Shown in pieces: positions 31,404 through 41,151 of a stretch of 64,000 nt of DNA. Source of the DNA: Pseudoxanthomonas helianthi (GTDB lineage Bacteria; Pseudomonadota; Gammaproteobacteria; Xanthomonadales; Xanthomonadaceae); assembly GCF_017939625.1 (NCBI RefSeq), contig NZ_JAGKTC010000001.1, positions 900,519-964,518 on the forward strand. Reading direction: 5' to 3'. The notes beneath the pieces were generated by a model. The model saw only the letters and a list, made by a program, of their open reading frames with translations. It was not told where the DNA came from and made no database searches. Numbering within the stretch: position 1 is the first letter of the stretch; each line of letters begins with the position of its first letter. The position numbers and the translations under genes are program-made.

Positions 31404-31748
31404 ATGCCGATCCGCTACTACATCAGCCTGAAGAACCCGCAGCAGGCGCGCGGCGGCGATGCCGCCTTCAGCTTCACCGCGCATGGCGCCGAGGAATTCG
31501 CTGCGCAGTTGCAGGACGCCTTGCGCAGCGACGCGCTGTTCCGCCGCTGGCGCGACGCGCAGCCCGATCCGGATGCGGTCGATCCGTCGCTGGGCGCGGT
31601 CGACGAAGCGGCGACGGTACGCGGCGAATCCGATGACCTGCACGTTGACCTGATCGTGGTCACTTCGATCCCGGGCAGCGTGTTCAAGCACCGGATGCGC
31701 CTGCTGGCGGGCAACCAGTGGGAATTGCGTGATGTGTCGGCCGCGTAA
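31404..31748 (+). CDS. Conserved-looking hypothetical protein
   Basis: 114 residues, no signal peptide or membrane segment. The start 'MPIRYYISLKNPQQARGGDA' and end 'SVFKHRMRLLAGNQWELRDVSAA' bracket an acidic middle ('PDPDAVDPSLGAVDEAATV'). Codon use matches the flanking core genes. It lies between the DegV gene and the PP-loop gene on the same strand with short gaps, so it may share their transcript. I do not recognise the family. Confidence 0.65.
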   Translation: MPIRYYISLKNPQQARGGDAAFSFTAHGAEEFAAQLQDALRSDALFRRWRDAQPDPDAVDPSLGAVDEAATVRGESDDLHVDLIVVTSIPGSVFKHRMRLLAGNQWELRDVSAA

Positions 31749-31781
31749 GGCACATCCCCGGCGCGACGTCCGGGCCGCGTG

Positions 31782-32489
31782 ATGGCGAAACGGAGCCCGG
31801 TCCTGCTGGCCTGGAGCGGCGGCAAGGATTCGGCGTGGACCTTGCACGTGCTGCGCCGGCGCGACGACGTGGAAGTCGTCGGCCTGCTGACCACGATCAC
31901 CCGCGAGGACGGCCGTTCCTCGCTGCAGGGCATCCGTCGCGATGTGCTGCTCGCCCAGGCGCGGGCCGCGCGGCTGCCGCTGCTGGAAGCGGCGATCCCG
32001 GCGAATTGCCGCAACGAAGACTATGAGTCGGCGATGTCGACCGCATTGGCCGATGCGGCGACGCGCTGGCCGGAGCTGCGCACGGTCGCATTCGGCGACC
32101 TGTTCCTCGAGGACATCCGCGCCTGGCGCGTGCGCAACCTGGCGCGGATCGGCTGGGAGGCGATCACGCCGCTGTTCGGACGCGATACCGCACGCCTGGC
32201 GCGTGAAATGATCGAGGGCGGCTTGCGCGCGACACTGTGCTGCGTCGACACGCAACAGCTGGATGCTCGGTTTGCCGGGCGCACGTTCGACGCCGCGTTG
32301 CTCGACGCGTTGCCCGCGAACGTCGACCCGTGCGGCGAAAACGGCGAGCTCCATACCTGCGTCGAGGCCGGCCCGATGTTCGACGCGCCCTTGGCATTGG
32401 CGCAGGGCGAAACCACGCTGCGCGACGGACGCTTCGCCTGCACCGACTTCACCCTGCGGATGCAGGAGCGCACCTGGGCGCGGCCGTAG
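31782..32489 (+). CDS. PP-loop ATPase, diphthine-ammonia-ligase-like (adenine nucleotide alpha hydrolase)
   Basis: 235-residue protein with the PP-loop 'LAWSGGKDSAWTLHVL' near the N-terminus and the family blocks 'VVGLLTTITREDGRSSLQGI', 'AFGDLFLEDIRAWRVRNLARIGWEAITPLFGRD' and 'DPCGENGELHTCVEAGPMF'. Those match the ATP-binding domain of Dph6/MJ0570-type proteins. Bacteria have no diphthamide, so the role is another ATP-dependent amidation or adenylation. I take the ATG at 31782 rather than the GTG three bases earlier. The last codons (about 'QERTWARP') are formed by a GTAGGAGCGC-type repeat arm. Confidence 0.82.
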   Translation: MAKRSPVLLAWSGGKDSAWTLHVLRRRDDVEVVGLLTTITREDGRSSLQGIRRDVLLAQARAARLPLLEAAIPANCRNEDYESAMSTALADAATRWPELRTVAFGDLFLEDIRAWRVRNLARIGWEAITPLFGRDTARLAREMIEGGLRATLCCVDTQQLDARFAGRTFDAALLDALPANVDPCGENGELHTCVEAGPMFDAPLALAQGETTLRDGRFACTDFTLRMQERTWARP

Positions 32490-32554
32490 TTTTTCCGCCG
32501 CGGCGAAGACGCCGCGTAGCGCAATTGTTCGCAGTCGCGCCGAGGTGCGCTCCT
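32464..32554. repeat. Inverted repeat, AGGAGCGCACCT family, overlapping a gene end
   Basis: Arms 32464-32484 and 32534-32554 pair over 21 bases with a few mismatches. The left arm encodes the C-terminal residues of the PP-loop protein. The right arm lies five bases from the fghA stop. Confidence 0.75.
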
Positions 32555-32558
32555 ACAA

Positions 32559-33389
32559 TTACTTCATTGCCGCGGCATGCCAGGCGATGTGCTCGCCGAT
32601 GAAGCTAGAGATGAAGTAATAGCTGTGGTCGTAGCCAGGCTGCATCCGCAAGGTCAGCGGATGGCCCGCGGCTTCGCACGCCGCTTCCAGCAGCCGCGGG
32701 CGAAGCTGGGTTTCGAGGAACTCGTCGGCATCGCCCTGGTCGACCAGCAGGGGCAGCTTCTCCTTCGCCGAACCGACCAGTTCGACGGCGTCGTACTGCT
32801 TCCACGCTTCGCGATCGTCGCCGAGATAGGCGGCAAAGGCCTTTTCGCCCCACGGCACCTGCGTCGGCGCGACGATCGGCGAGAACGCCGACACGCTGCG
32901 GTAGCGGCCGGGATTGCGCAACGCGATGGTCAGCGCGCCGTGCCCGCCCATCGAATGCCCGCTGATCGCCCGCGCGCCCGTCGCCGGGAAGTTCGCCTCG
33001 ATCCATGCCGGCAGCTCATCGACGATGTAGTCGTACATCCGATAGCGCTCCGCCCATGGCGCCTGCGTGGCGTTGACGTAGAAGCCCGCGCCCTTGCCGA
33101 GGTCGTAACCTTCCGCGTCGGCCACGTCGTCGCCGCGCGGACTGGTGTCGGGCGCGACCAGGATCAGGCCATGCTCGGCGGCGTAGCGTTGCGCGCCGGC
33201 CTTGGTGATGAAATTCTGCTCGGTGCAGGTCAGGCCGGACAGCCAGTACAGCGCCGGGCACGGACCGTGCGCGGCCTGCGGCGGCAGGTACACGCCGACG
33301 TTCATGTCGCAGCGCAGGGCTTCCGAACGGTGGCGGTAGACGTCCTGCCAGCCACCGAAGCAGGCGCGGTGTTCGATGCGTTCCATCAT
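32559..33389 (-). CDS. fghA: S-formylglutathione hydrolase
   Basis: Hydrolyses S-formylglutathione to formate and glutathione, the last step of glutathione-dependent formaldehyde removal. The 276-residue protein belongs to the esterase D family: 'PALYWLSGLTCTEQNFITKAGAQ', nucleophile elbow 'ISGHSMGGHGALTIAL', Asp in 'LLVDQGDADEFLE' and His in 'QPGYDHSYYFISSF'. It starts with two ATG codons (33389, 33386). It lies 8 bases after frmA on the same strand, so frmR-frmA-fghA form one operon. Confidence 0.95.
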   Translation of the reverse strand: MMERIEHRACFGGWQDVYRHRSEALRCDMNVGVYLPPQAAHGPCPALYWLSGLTCTEQNFITKAGAQRYAAEHGLILVAPDTSPRGDDVADAEGYDLGKGAGFYVNATQAPWAERYRMYDYIVDELPAWIEANFPATGARAISGHSMGGHGALTIALRNPGRYRSVSAFSPIVAPTQVPWGEKAFAAYLGDDREAWKQYDAVELVGSAKEKLPLLVDQGDADEFLETQLRPRLLEAACEAAGHPLTLRMQPGYDHSYYFISSFIGEHIAWHAAAMK

Positions 33390-33397
33390 GCTGCGCC

Positions 33398-34608
<1,211 letters not shown>

Positions 34609-34618
34609 AAGCCCGCTT

Positions 34619-34894
34619 CTACTTGAGATAGGAACGGACCAGCGCGACCGCGGCGTCGATGCCGTCGCCGCGCTTGCCGGCGGCCTTGCCGGCCTGGCCG
34701 AATTCCTCGCGCAGATGGCTTTCCAGCACTTCCGACATCAGGCCGTTGACCGCACCGCGCACGGCGGCGAGCTGCTGCAGCACCGGTGCGCAGTCGGCGC
34801 CCGTTTCCAGCGCGCGCTCGAGCGCATCCAGCTGGCCGCGGATGCGGCGCACGCGGGCCATGGCCTTCTTCTTGTCTTCCGGAGAATGCGGCAT
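34619..34894 (-). CDS. frmR: Formaldehyde-sensing repressor FrmR
   Basis: 91-residue all-helical DUF156/CsoR-RcnR-family repressor. Pro2, Cys35 and His60, which in E. coli FrmR give the formaldehyde-reactive site, are all present (MPH start, 'GADCAPVL', 'LESHLREEF'). The metal-binding pattern of RcnR/CsoR is not complete, which supports formaldehyde rather than nickel or copper sensing. Formaldehyde would crosslink Pro2 and Cys35 and release the operon. It heads the frmR-frmA-fghA run, with a matching operator just upstream. Confidence 0.93.
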   Translation of the reverse strand: MPHSPEDKKKAMARVRRIRGQLDALERALETGADCAPVLQQLAAVRGAVNGLMSEVLESHLREEFGQAGKAAGKRGDGIDAAVALVRSYLK

Positions 34895-34910
34895 CTGGGC
34901 GATCCGGTTG

Positions 34911-34927
34911 ATACTGGCGGGGAGTAT
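34911..34927. promoter_or_regulatory. FrmR/RcnR-type operator upstream of frmR
   Basis: ATACTGGCGGGGAGTAT: inverted ATACT/AGTAT flanking a seven-base G-rich core. It starts 17 bases upstream of the frmR start codon. This matches the TACT-G-tract-AGTA architecture known for RcnR/FrmR sites, so autorepression of the frm operon is likely. Confidence 0.75.
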
Positions 34928-35014
34928 ACGCCCGCAATCCGGCGAGTGCCTTGTCCGGTTGCCTCCCGCACGCCGCGTTATGGTTGGAATAGGCCCATCG
35001 CAGAGGCGATCCCG

Positions 35015-36703
35015 ATGACCCGTCGATCCTTGCTCCTGCCGCTACCCGCGATCCTGGCGGCCGTCCTGCTGGCGAATTGCGGCTCCGGGCCGACTCCGGC
35101 CGACAACACCTCATCCGCTCCCACTCCCACGGTTTCCGCCGTGCCCTTGTTCGACACTTTCGGCGATCTGCATCGCGACATCGGCAGCAAGGTGCCGGCC
35201 GCGCAGCGCTATTTCGACCAGGGCCTGCGCATGGCCTACGGCTTCAACCACGAAGCGGCGGGACGGGCCTTCGCCGAAGCGGCGCGGCTCGACCCGGATT
35301 GCGCCATCTGCCTGTGGGGGCAGGCGCTGGTGCTCGGGCCGAACATCAACCTGGCGATGCAGCCCGATGCCGTCGCACCCGCATCGGCGCTGGCGAAGCA
35401 GGCGCTGGCCCGCGCCGGAAACGCGCGGCCGGCCGACCGCGCATTGATCGAAGCCCTCGCACGGCGCTACGTCGATCCGGCGCCGGAAGACCGCAAGCCA
35501 CTCGATGTCGCCTATGCCGACGCGATGGCGAAGGTCGTGCGCGACTTCCCCGACGACGACGACGCGGCGACGCTTTACGCGGAAGCCTTGATGGATCTCA
35601 CGCCCTGGGCCTACTGGACGGCCGAGGGCCAGCAGACCGAACACACGCCTCAGATCCTTGGGTCGCTGGAGCGCGTGCTGGCGCGCAATCCACGCCACAT
35701 CGGCGCGATCCACTATTACATCCACGCCACCGAAGCCTCGCCGACCCCGCAACGCGCGGAGCGCTACGCCGATACGCTGGCGGCGCTCGCCCCGGGCTCG
35801 GGCCATCTGGTGCACATGCCCGCGCACACCTACATCCGCCTCGGCCGCTACCACGATGCGACCCTGATCAATTTCGCCGCAAGCACCGCCGACAAGGATT
35901 TCCTCGCGGTGTGCCGCGGCAGCAACGGCGTCTACCCGTTGGGCTACGTGCCGCACAACTGGCATTTCGCCACGCTGACGGCCGGCATGACCGGATCGCG
36001 CACGCTGGCCTTGCAGGCGGCGGAACAGACGGCCAAGCGCGCCGATCGCACCACGATGGGCGAACCGCCGCTGCAGTTCATGCAGCAGTTCGTGGTGACC
36101 CCCCTGCTCACCCAGGTCCGCTTCGGCGATTGGGACGCGATCCTGGCCGATTCCGCTGCCACGCCAGAACTGCCCTATCCCGCCGCGATCCGCCATTTCG
36201 CCCGCGGCATGGCCCACCTGCGCAAGGGCGCGCGAGCCGAAGCCGCCCGCGAAGCCGACGCACTGCACGCGATCGCGCGCGACCCGGCCATGGCGAAGGT
36301 GAGCTTCTCCGACATCAATCACGCGGATGCCGTGCTGAAGGTCGCCGACGCCCTGCTGCGCGGCGAACTGCTGCGAGCGCAAGGCAAATCCAGGCAGTCG
36401 CTGGCTGCGCTGCGCGAAGCCGTCGCTGCCGAAGACGCGTTGACCTACAACGAACCCGCCGACTGGCCGTTGCCGGTACGCCCCTATCTGGGCGCCGCCC
36501 TGCTGGAAACCGGCGACGCCAAGGGCGCGATGGCAGCCTTCCGGCAGGACATGAAAACCTATCCCGACAACGGCTGGTCGCTGTTCGGCCTGGCGCAGGC
36601 GCAGCAGAAGCTGGGACAGGTCGACGCCGCGCGCGAGACCTCGCGCCGGCAGGCGGCCGCGTGGCAATGGGCCGACGCGCCGCTGACCGCAGCGCGCTAT
36701 TAG
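35015..36703 (+). CDS. TPR-repeat lipoprotein
   Basis: 562-residue lipoprotein with signal peptide and lipobox 'LANC' near residue 23. TPR-like repeats include 'QRYFDQGLRMAYGFNHEAAGRAFAEAARLDP' at the start of the mature protein and 'RPYLGAALLETGDAKGAMAAFRQDM' with 'LFGLAQAQQKLGQVDAARETSR' at the end. A conserved block 'HIGAIHYYIHATEASPTPQRAE' followed by 'LVHMPAHTYIRLGRYHDA' is histidine-rich and recurs in related proteins, hinting at a metal or substrate site. Function unknown. It is divergent from frmR across the FrmR operator region. Confidence 0.83.
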   Translation: MTRRSLLLPLPAILAAVLLANCGSGPTPADNTSSAPTPTVSAVPLFDTFGDLHRDIGSKVPAAQRYFDQGLRMAYGFNHEAAGRAFAEAARLDPDCAICLWGQALVLGPNINLAMQPDAVAPASALAKQALARAGNARPADRALIEALARRYVDPAPEDRKPLDVAYADAMAKVVRDFPDDDDAATLYAEALMDLTPWAYWTAEGQQTEHTPQILGSLERVLARNPRHIGAIHYYIHATEASPTPQRAERYADTLAALAPGSGHLVHMPAHTYIRLGRYHDATLINFAASTADKDFLAVCRGSNGVYPLGYVPHNWHFATLTAGMTGSRTLALQAAEQTAKRADRTTMGEPPLQFMQQFVVTPLLTQVRFGDWDAILADSAATPELPYPAAIRHFARGMAHLRKGARAEAAREADALHAIARDPAMAKVSFSDINHADAVLKVADALLRGELLRAQGKSRQSLAALREAVAAEDALTYNEPADWPLPVRPYLGAALLETGDAKGAMAAFRQDMKTYPDNGWSLFGLAQAQQKLGQVDAARETSRRQAAAWQWADAPLTAARY

Positions 36704-36712
36704 GGGGAATCC

Positions 36713-36783
36713 GTGGGAGCGACCTTGGTCGCGAATGCTTCTGGCTTAGGATCAAGAGCAGTCGCGACCAAGGTCGCTCCCAC
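36713..36783. repeat. Inverted repeat, GTGGGAGCGACC family
   Basis: Perfect 22-base arms 36713-36734 and 36762-36783. It lies between the convergent TPR lipoprotein and gshA genes, where it may end both transcripts. Confidence 0.88.
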
Positions 36784-36795
36784 AAGAGCCAAGAC

Positions 36796-38175
36796 TCAGT
36801 AAGCGAACTCGCGGAACACGGGATCCACGCTGCCGTTCCACTCGCCCCGGAACAGCTTGAGCTTGCGTTCGGCCGACGTCTCGTTGGCTTCGGCGATTTC
36901 GACCAGGGTGTCGAGGAAACCGCTCTCGTCCACGCCCTTCGCATTGAGCCTGGCGCGGCGCTTCAAGCCGGCGACGGAAATCTTCAACGCCTCGATGGCC
37001 AGCTCGCGTACCGTCGCGCCACGGAACGGCAGCTTCAGCGCGTGCTTCGGCACGCCGTCGCGCAATGCGTGGCGCTCGGCCAGGGTGAAGTCCTTGACCA
37101 GGTCCCAGGCCGCGTCGAGCGCCGCATCGTCGTACAGCAGACCGACCCAGAATGCCGGCAACGCGCAGATGCGATTCCACGGACCCGAGTCGGCACCGCG
37201 CATCTCCAGGAACTTCTTCAACCGCACTTCCGGGAACGCCGTGGTCATGTGGTCCGACCAGTCGCGCAAGGTCGGCAACGCGCCGGGCAGCACGTCGAGC
37301 TCGCCCTTGAGGAACTTGCGGAACGACTTGCCGCTGGCGTCGTGGTACACGCCATCGCGGTAGGAGAAGTACATCGGCACGTCGAGCAGGTAGTCGACAT
37401 AGCGTTCGTAACCGAAGCCGTCCTCGAACACGAAGTCGAGCATGCCGGTGCGGTCGGCATCGGTGTCGGTCCAGATGTGCGAACGGTAGCTCTGGTAGCC
37501 GTTGGGCTGCCCTTCGGTGAACGGCGAATCGGCGAACAACGCCGTCGCCACCGGCTGCAGCGCCAGCGACACGCGGAACTTCTTCGCCATGTCCGCTTCG
37601 GTCGCGTAGTCCAGGTTGACCTGCACGGTGCAGGTGCGGGTCATCATGTCCAGGCCGAGCTGGCCGACCTTGGGCATGTAGCTGCGCATGATCTTGTAGC
37701 GGCCTTTCGGCATCCACGGCATCTGATCGCGCCGCCACTTCGGCTGGAAGCCCATGCCGAGGAAACCGAGCTGCAGTTCGTCGGCGACCTGCTTCACTTC
37801 CTTCAGGTGGGTGCCGACCTCGACGCAGGTCTCGTGGATGGTCTCCAGCGCGGCGCCGGACAGCTCCAGCTGGCCGGCCGGCTCCAGCGTGACCGACGCG
37901 CCGTCGCGGGACAGCGCGATGGTGCGTCCGTTCTCTTCGACGGGATCCCACCCGAAACGAACCAGGCCCTTCAGCAATGCCTCGATGCCGCGCTCGCCAT
38001 CGAACTCGGGCGGGCGCAGGTCGTCGAGGCGGAAGCCGAACTTCTCGTGCTCTGTGCCGATGCGCCAGTCCGCGACGGGCTTTTCGCCGGAAGCGATGTA
38101 ATCGACCAGTTGCTTGCGGTCGGTGATCGGCGTGTCGGCGACGTGGCTGGGACTGGACAAGGCTACGGCTCGCAC
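36796..38175 (-). CDS. gshA: Glutamate-cysteine ligase, plant-type (GCS2)
   Basis: First step of glutathione synthesis: ATP-dependent joining of glutamate and cysteine in the cytoplasm. The 459-residue protein matches the plant/alphaproteobacterial GCS2 class rather than E. coli GshA. Blocks seen are 'DWRIGTEHEKFGFRLDDL', 'SVTLEPAGQLELSGA', 'LGFLGMGFQPKW', 'MRTCTVQVNLDY-like' sequence at 'TRTCTVQVNLDYATE' and 'FEDGFGYERYVDYLLDVPMYF'. The start is uncertain: GTG at 38175 or TTG at 38157 (giving SSPSHVADTPI after the initiator); no ATG is suitable. It provides the glutathione used by the frm pathway and the Grx4 protein in this window. Confidence 0.93.
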   Translation of the reverse strand: MRAVALSSPSHVADTPITDRKQLVDYIASGEKPVADWRIGTEHEKFGFRLDDLRPPEFDGERGIEALLKGLVRFGWDPVEENGRTIALSRDGASVTLEPAGQLELSGAALETIHETCVEVGTHLKEVKQVADELQLGFLGMGFQPKWRRDQMPWMPKGRYKIMRSYMPKVGQLGLDMMTRTCTVQVNLDYATEADMAKKFRVSLALQPVATALFADSPFTEGQPNGYQSYRSHIWTDTDADRTGMLDFVFEDGFGYERYVDYLLDVPMYFSYRDGVYHDASGKSFRKFLKGELDVLPGALPTLRDWSDHMTTAFPEVRLKKFLEMRGADSGPWNRICALPAFWVGLLYDDAALDAAWDLVKDFTLAERHALRDGVPKHALKLPFRGATVRELAIEALKISVAGLKRRARLNAKGVDESGFLDTLVEIAEANETSAERKLKLFRGEWNGSVDPVFREFAY

Positions 38176-38355
38176 TGGATCGGAGCGATGCCGGAACGCG
38201 GCCTCGCGGGATGGGCACTATAGCCTGCCGACCGCAGCACAGCGTTGCCGCCGCGCGGCTTCAGCATTCCATCGGCGCGGCTTGCGAGGCCGCCTCGACC
38301 GGGCCTTGTACGGCCATTATGCTGAGCTTCCCGACTGCCGCCATCACGGACACGC

Positions 38356-39048
38356 ATGCCACGCCACCTCGAACGGCATAACTTCGAAAGCGCCGGTTGG
38401 CTGCGCGCGGCAGTGCTGGGAGCCAACGACGGCATCATCTCGACCGCCGGCCTGATCGTCGGCGTCGCCGCCAGCGGCGCGAACGGCACGACCCTGCTCG
38501 CGACCGGTCTCGCCGGCTTGGTCGCCGGGGCGATGTCGATGGCCGCCGGCGAATACGTGTCGGTGAAATCCCAGGCCGACATGGAAAAGGCCAGCCTCTC
38601 GCAGGAAACGCGCGAACTGGCCGACGATCCGCAATCGGAACTGGACGAACTGACCCGGATCTACCAGCAACGCGGCCTGCAGGCCGAGCTCGCCCGCGAA
38701 GTCGCGCGGCAGCTCACCGCCCACGACGCGCTGGCCGCGCATGCGCGCGAGGAGCTGGGCATCACCGAAACCTTGCGCGCCCGTCCACTGCAGGCAGCGA
38801 TGGCCTCGGCTGCGGCATTCACCGCGGGCGCCGTGGTGCCCATCCTTGCCGCCTGGCTGGCGCCCGAGCAGCGCGCCGGCATCACGACCACGGTCGTCAG
38901 CCTGCTCGGGCTGCTGGGTTCTGGCGCCTTGGCCGCGAAGACCGGCAACGCGCCCATCATGCGGGGCGCGTTGCGCGTGGGCTTCTGGGGTGCGCTGGCG
39001 ATGGCGGCGTCGCACCTGATCGGGATGCTGTTCAACGTGCGGGTTTGA
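38356..39048 (+). CDS. VIT1/CCC1-family Fe2+/Mn2+ transporter
   Basis: 230-residue membrane protein predicted to move Fe2+ or Mn2+ out of the cytoplasm. Family features: helix 1 'RAAVLGANDGIISTAGLIVGV', helix 2 'GLVAGAMSMAAGEYVSVKSQ' (the Met/Glu metal-binding helix), a cytoplasmic acidic helical segment of about 70 residues, and three further helices ending 'SHLIGMLFN'. Length is normal. It stands alone between gshA (divergent) and the GH13 gene. Confidence 0.92.
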   Translation: MPRHLERHNFESAGWLRAAVLGANDGIISTAGLIVGVAASGANGTTLLATGLAGLVAGAMSMAAGEYVSVKSQADMEKASLSQETRELADDPQSELDELTRIYQQRGLQAELAREVARQLTAHDALAAHAREELGITETLRARPLQAAMASAAAFTAGAVVPILAAWLAPEQRAGITTTVVSLLGLLGSGALAAKTGNAPIMRGALRVGFWGALAMAASHLIGMLFNVRV

Positions 39049-39179
39049 ATCGATAGCCGGTTCATTCCGGCATCCGATGCTGCACCGCCGCGCATACGAA
39101 TTCATCGAGCGGCGCGTTGTCGGCCTGCCGACGCGCTTGTAGCCTCGGCCGGATCGATTCCACGACACCGGGGACTGCC

Positions 39180-41024
39180 ATGCGCTTGGCGACGATGCTC
39201 TGCCTGTTCCTCCTGACGGCCGTGCCGCCGCTGCACGCGACCGTCATCGACCATCTCGAGCCCGCCAACTGGTGGATCGGCATGAAGCGCAACCGGGTCG
39301 AGCTGATGGTGCATGGCGAGGGCATCGCCGCGGCGACGCCGAAGCTGCAGCGCGCTGGCGTCGCCATCGTCGACGTGCAGAAGACCGAAAATCCCAACTA
39401 CCTGTTCGTCACCGTCGAGGTCGCGGCGGACGCGAAGCCCGGCGCGTTCGACATCGAGTTCGTCGAAGGCGGCAAGGTGGTGGCGAAGCATCCATGGCGG
39501 CTCGATGCGCGCGCGCCGGGTTCCGCGCAGCGGCGCGGTTTCGACAAGCGCGATGCGATCTACCTGATCACCCCCGACCGTTTCGCCAATGCCGACCCGC
39601 GCAACGACAGTGCCGCCGGGATGAAGGAAGCCGCCAACCGCTCGGATCCGAATGGCCGCCACGGTGGCGACATCGCCGGCATCCGCAAGCACCTGGACTA
39701 CATCGCCGGCCTCGGTTTCACCCAGATGTGGATCACCCCGGTGCTGGAAAACAACCAGCCGGGCTTCTCCTACCACGGCTATGCGATCACCGACCTGTAC
39801 GGCACCGACCCGCGTTTCGGCAGCAACGACGATTACCGCGCCCTGTCGAAGGAAGCGCGCGCCCGCGGCGTCGGCCTGATCATGGACGTGGTGCTGAACC
39901 ACATCGGTTCCGAACACTGGTGGATGAAGGACCTGCCCAGCGCCGACTGGATCAACAACGGCGGCAAGTTCACCCCGGACAACCATCGCCGCACCACCAT
40001 CCAGGATCCGCACGCCGCGCCGGGCGACCGCAAGGGTTTCCTCGAAGGCTGGTTCGCCGAGGCGATGCCCGACCTCAACCAGCGCAACCCGCATCTGGCG
40101 ACCTACCTGATCCAGAACAGCTTGTGGTGGATCGAGTATGCCGGCCTGTCGGGCATCCGCGAGGACACCTTCGGCTATTCCGACACCGACTTCCTCAGCG
40201 TCTGGGCGAAGGCGGTGATGGACGAGTACGCCGGCTTCGCCATGGTCGGCGAAGAATGGAGCGCGAACCCGGCCATCGTCGCCCATTGGCAGCACGGCAA
40301 GGCCAATCCCGACGGCCACGTGCCGTACATGACCAGCATGATGGATTTCCCGGTGCATATCGCCCTGCGCGATGCGCTGGTAAGGCCGGAAGGCTGGGAC
40401 GGCGGTTGGACCCCGTTGTACGAAGCGCTGGCCAACGATTTCCTGTATCCGGATCCGGACGACCTGGTGGTGTTCGCCGAAAACCACGACACCACGCGCG
40501 CGCTGGCCCAGGTCAACGGCGATGTCGGCCTTTGGAAACTGGCGATGGCCTATGTCGCCACGGTACGCGGCATCCCGCAGTTCTATTACGGTTCCGAAGT
40601 GCTGATCGAAGGCCCGCACGAACGCAAGGACGGCGAACTGCGCGCCGACATGCCCGGCGGCTGGGTGGGCGACCAGGCGAACGCTTTCACCGGGGCGGGG
40701 TTGAGCGCGGCGCAACGCGACGCGCAAGACTACGTGCGCAAGCTGTTCCAGTGGCGCAAGCGCACGCCGGTGCTGCATACCGGCAAGCTGCAGCACTTCG
40801 CGCCCGTCGATGGCGTGTACGTGTACTTCCGTTACGACGGCAAGAAAACGGTGATGGTCGCCTTGAACCGGAACCCGCAAGCGTCGACGCTGGCAATGGA
40901 TCGGTTCTCCGACTTCGCCAAACCCGGCGACCGCGCCAACGATGTGCTGGCCGGCAAGGCGGTGACGCTGGGCACGTCGCTGGCGCTTCCGGCGAAATCG
41001 GCGACCATCCTCGAACTGGACTGA
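39180..41024 (+). CDS. Exported GH13 alpha-amylase-family enzyme (cyclomaltodextrinase/neopullulanase-like)
   Basis: 614 residues with a signal peptide (MRLATMLCLFLLTAVPPLHA). An N-terminal Ig-like cyclomaltodextrinase domain ('LEPANWWIGMKRNRVELMVHG') precedes the GH13 barrel. The four GH13 regions are 'DVVLNH' (I), 'GIREDTFGY' (II, nucleophile Asp), 'MVGEEW' (III, acid Glu) and 'FAENHDT' (IV). A C-terminal beta domain follows ('VYVYFRYDGKKTVMVALNRNP'). It should cut alpha-1,4-glucans or cyclodextrins in the periplasm. There is no neighbouring maltose transport gene, which is unusual for this family. A GTAGGAGCGC repeat follows. Confidence 0.92.
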   Translation: MRLATMLCLFLLTAVPPLHATVIDHLEPANWWIGMKRNRVELMVHGEGIAAATPKLQRAGVAIVDVQKTENPNYLFVTVEVAADAKPGAFDIEFVEGGKVVAKHPWRLDARAPGSAQRRGFDKRDAIYLITPDRFANADPRNDSAAGMKEAANRSDPNGRHGGDIAGIRKHLDYIAGLGFTQMWITPVLENNQPGFSYHGYAITDLYGTDPRFGSNDDYRALSKEARARGVGLIMDVVLNHIGSEHWWMKDLPSADWINNGGKFTPDNHRRTTIQDPHAAPGDRKGFLEGWFAEAMPDLNQRNPHLATYLIQNSLWWIEYAGLSGIREDTFGYSDTDFLSVWAKAVMDEYAGFAMVGEEWSANPAIVAHWQHGKANPDGHVPYMTSMMDFPVHIALRDALVRPEGWDGGWTPLYEALANDFLYPDPDDLVVFAENHDTTRALAQVNGDVGLWKLAMAYVATVRGIPQFYYGSEVLIEGPHERKDGELRADMPGGWVGDQANAFTGAGLSAAQRDAQDYVRKLFQWRKRTPVLHTGKLQHFAPVDGVYVYFRYDGKKTVMVALNRNPQASTLAMDRFSDFAKPGDRANDVLAGKAVTLGTSLALPAKSATILELD

Positions 41025-41032
41025 CCCGCCCT

Positions 41033-41124
41033 GTAGGAGCGCCCCTGGGCGCGACCAAGGAATGACGTTGCGCGGAGAATTCCCGGCGGCGATGTTTCCC
41101 GGTCGCGCCCAGGGGCGCTCCTAC
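41033..41124. repeat. Inverted repeat, GTAGGAGCGC family
   Basis: Perfect 24-base arms 41033-41056 and 41101-41124 with a 44-base centre. It lies between the convergent GH13 and deacetylase genes. Confidence 0.9.
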
Positions 41125-41151
41125 AACGGCTAGGTTCTCGCCGCGCCGGCG

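Noticed and set aside
35077-38223. 1048-codon plus-strand frame across the TPR lipoprotein and antisense to gshA
   Set aside because: It spans two real genes in a wrong frame and changes composition at their border.
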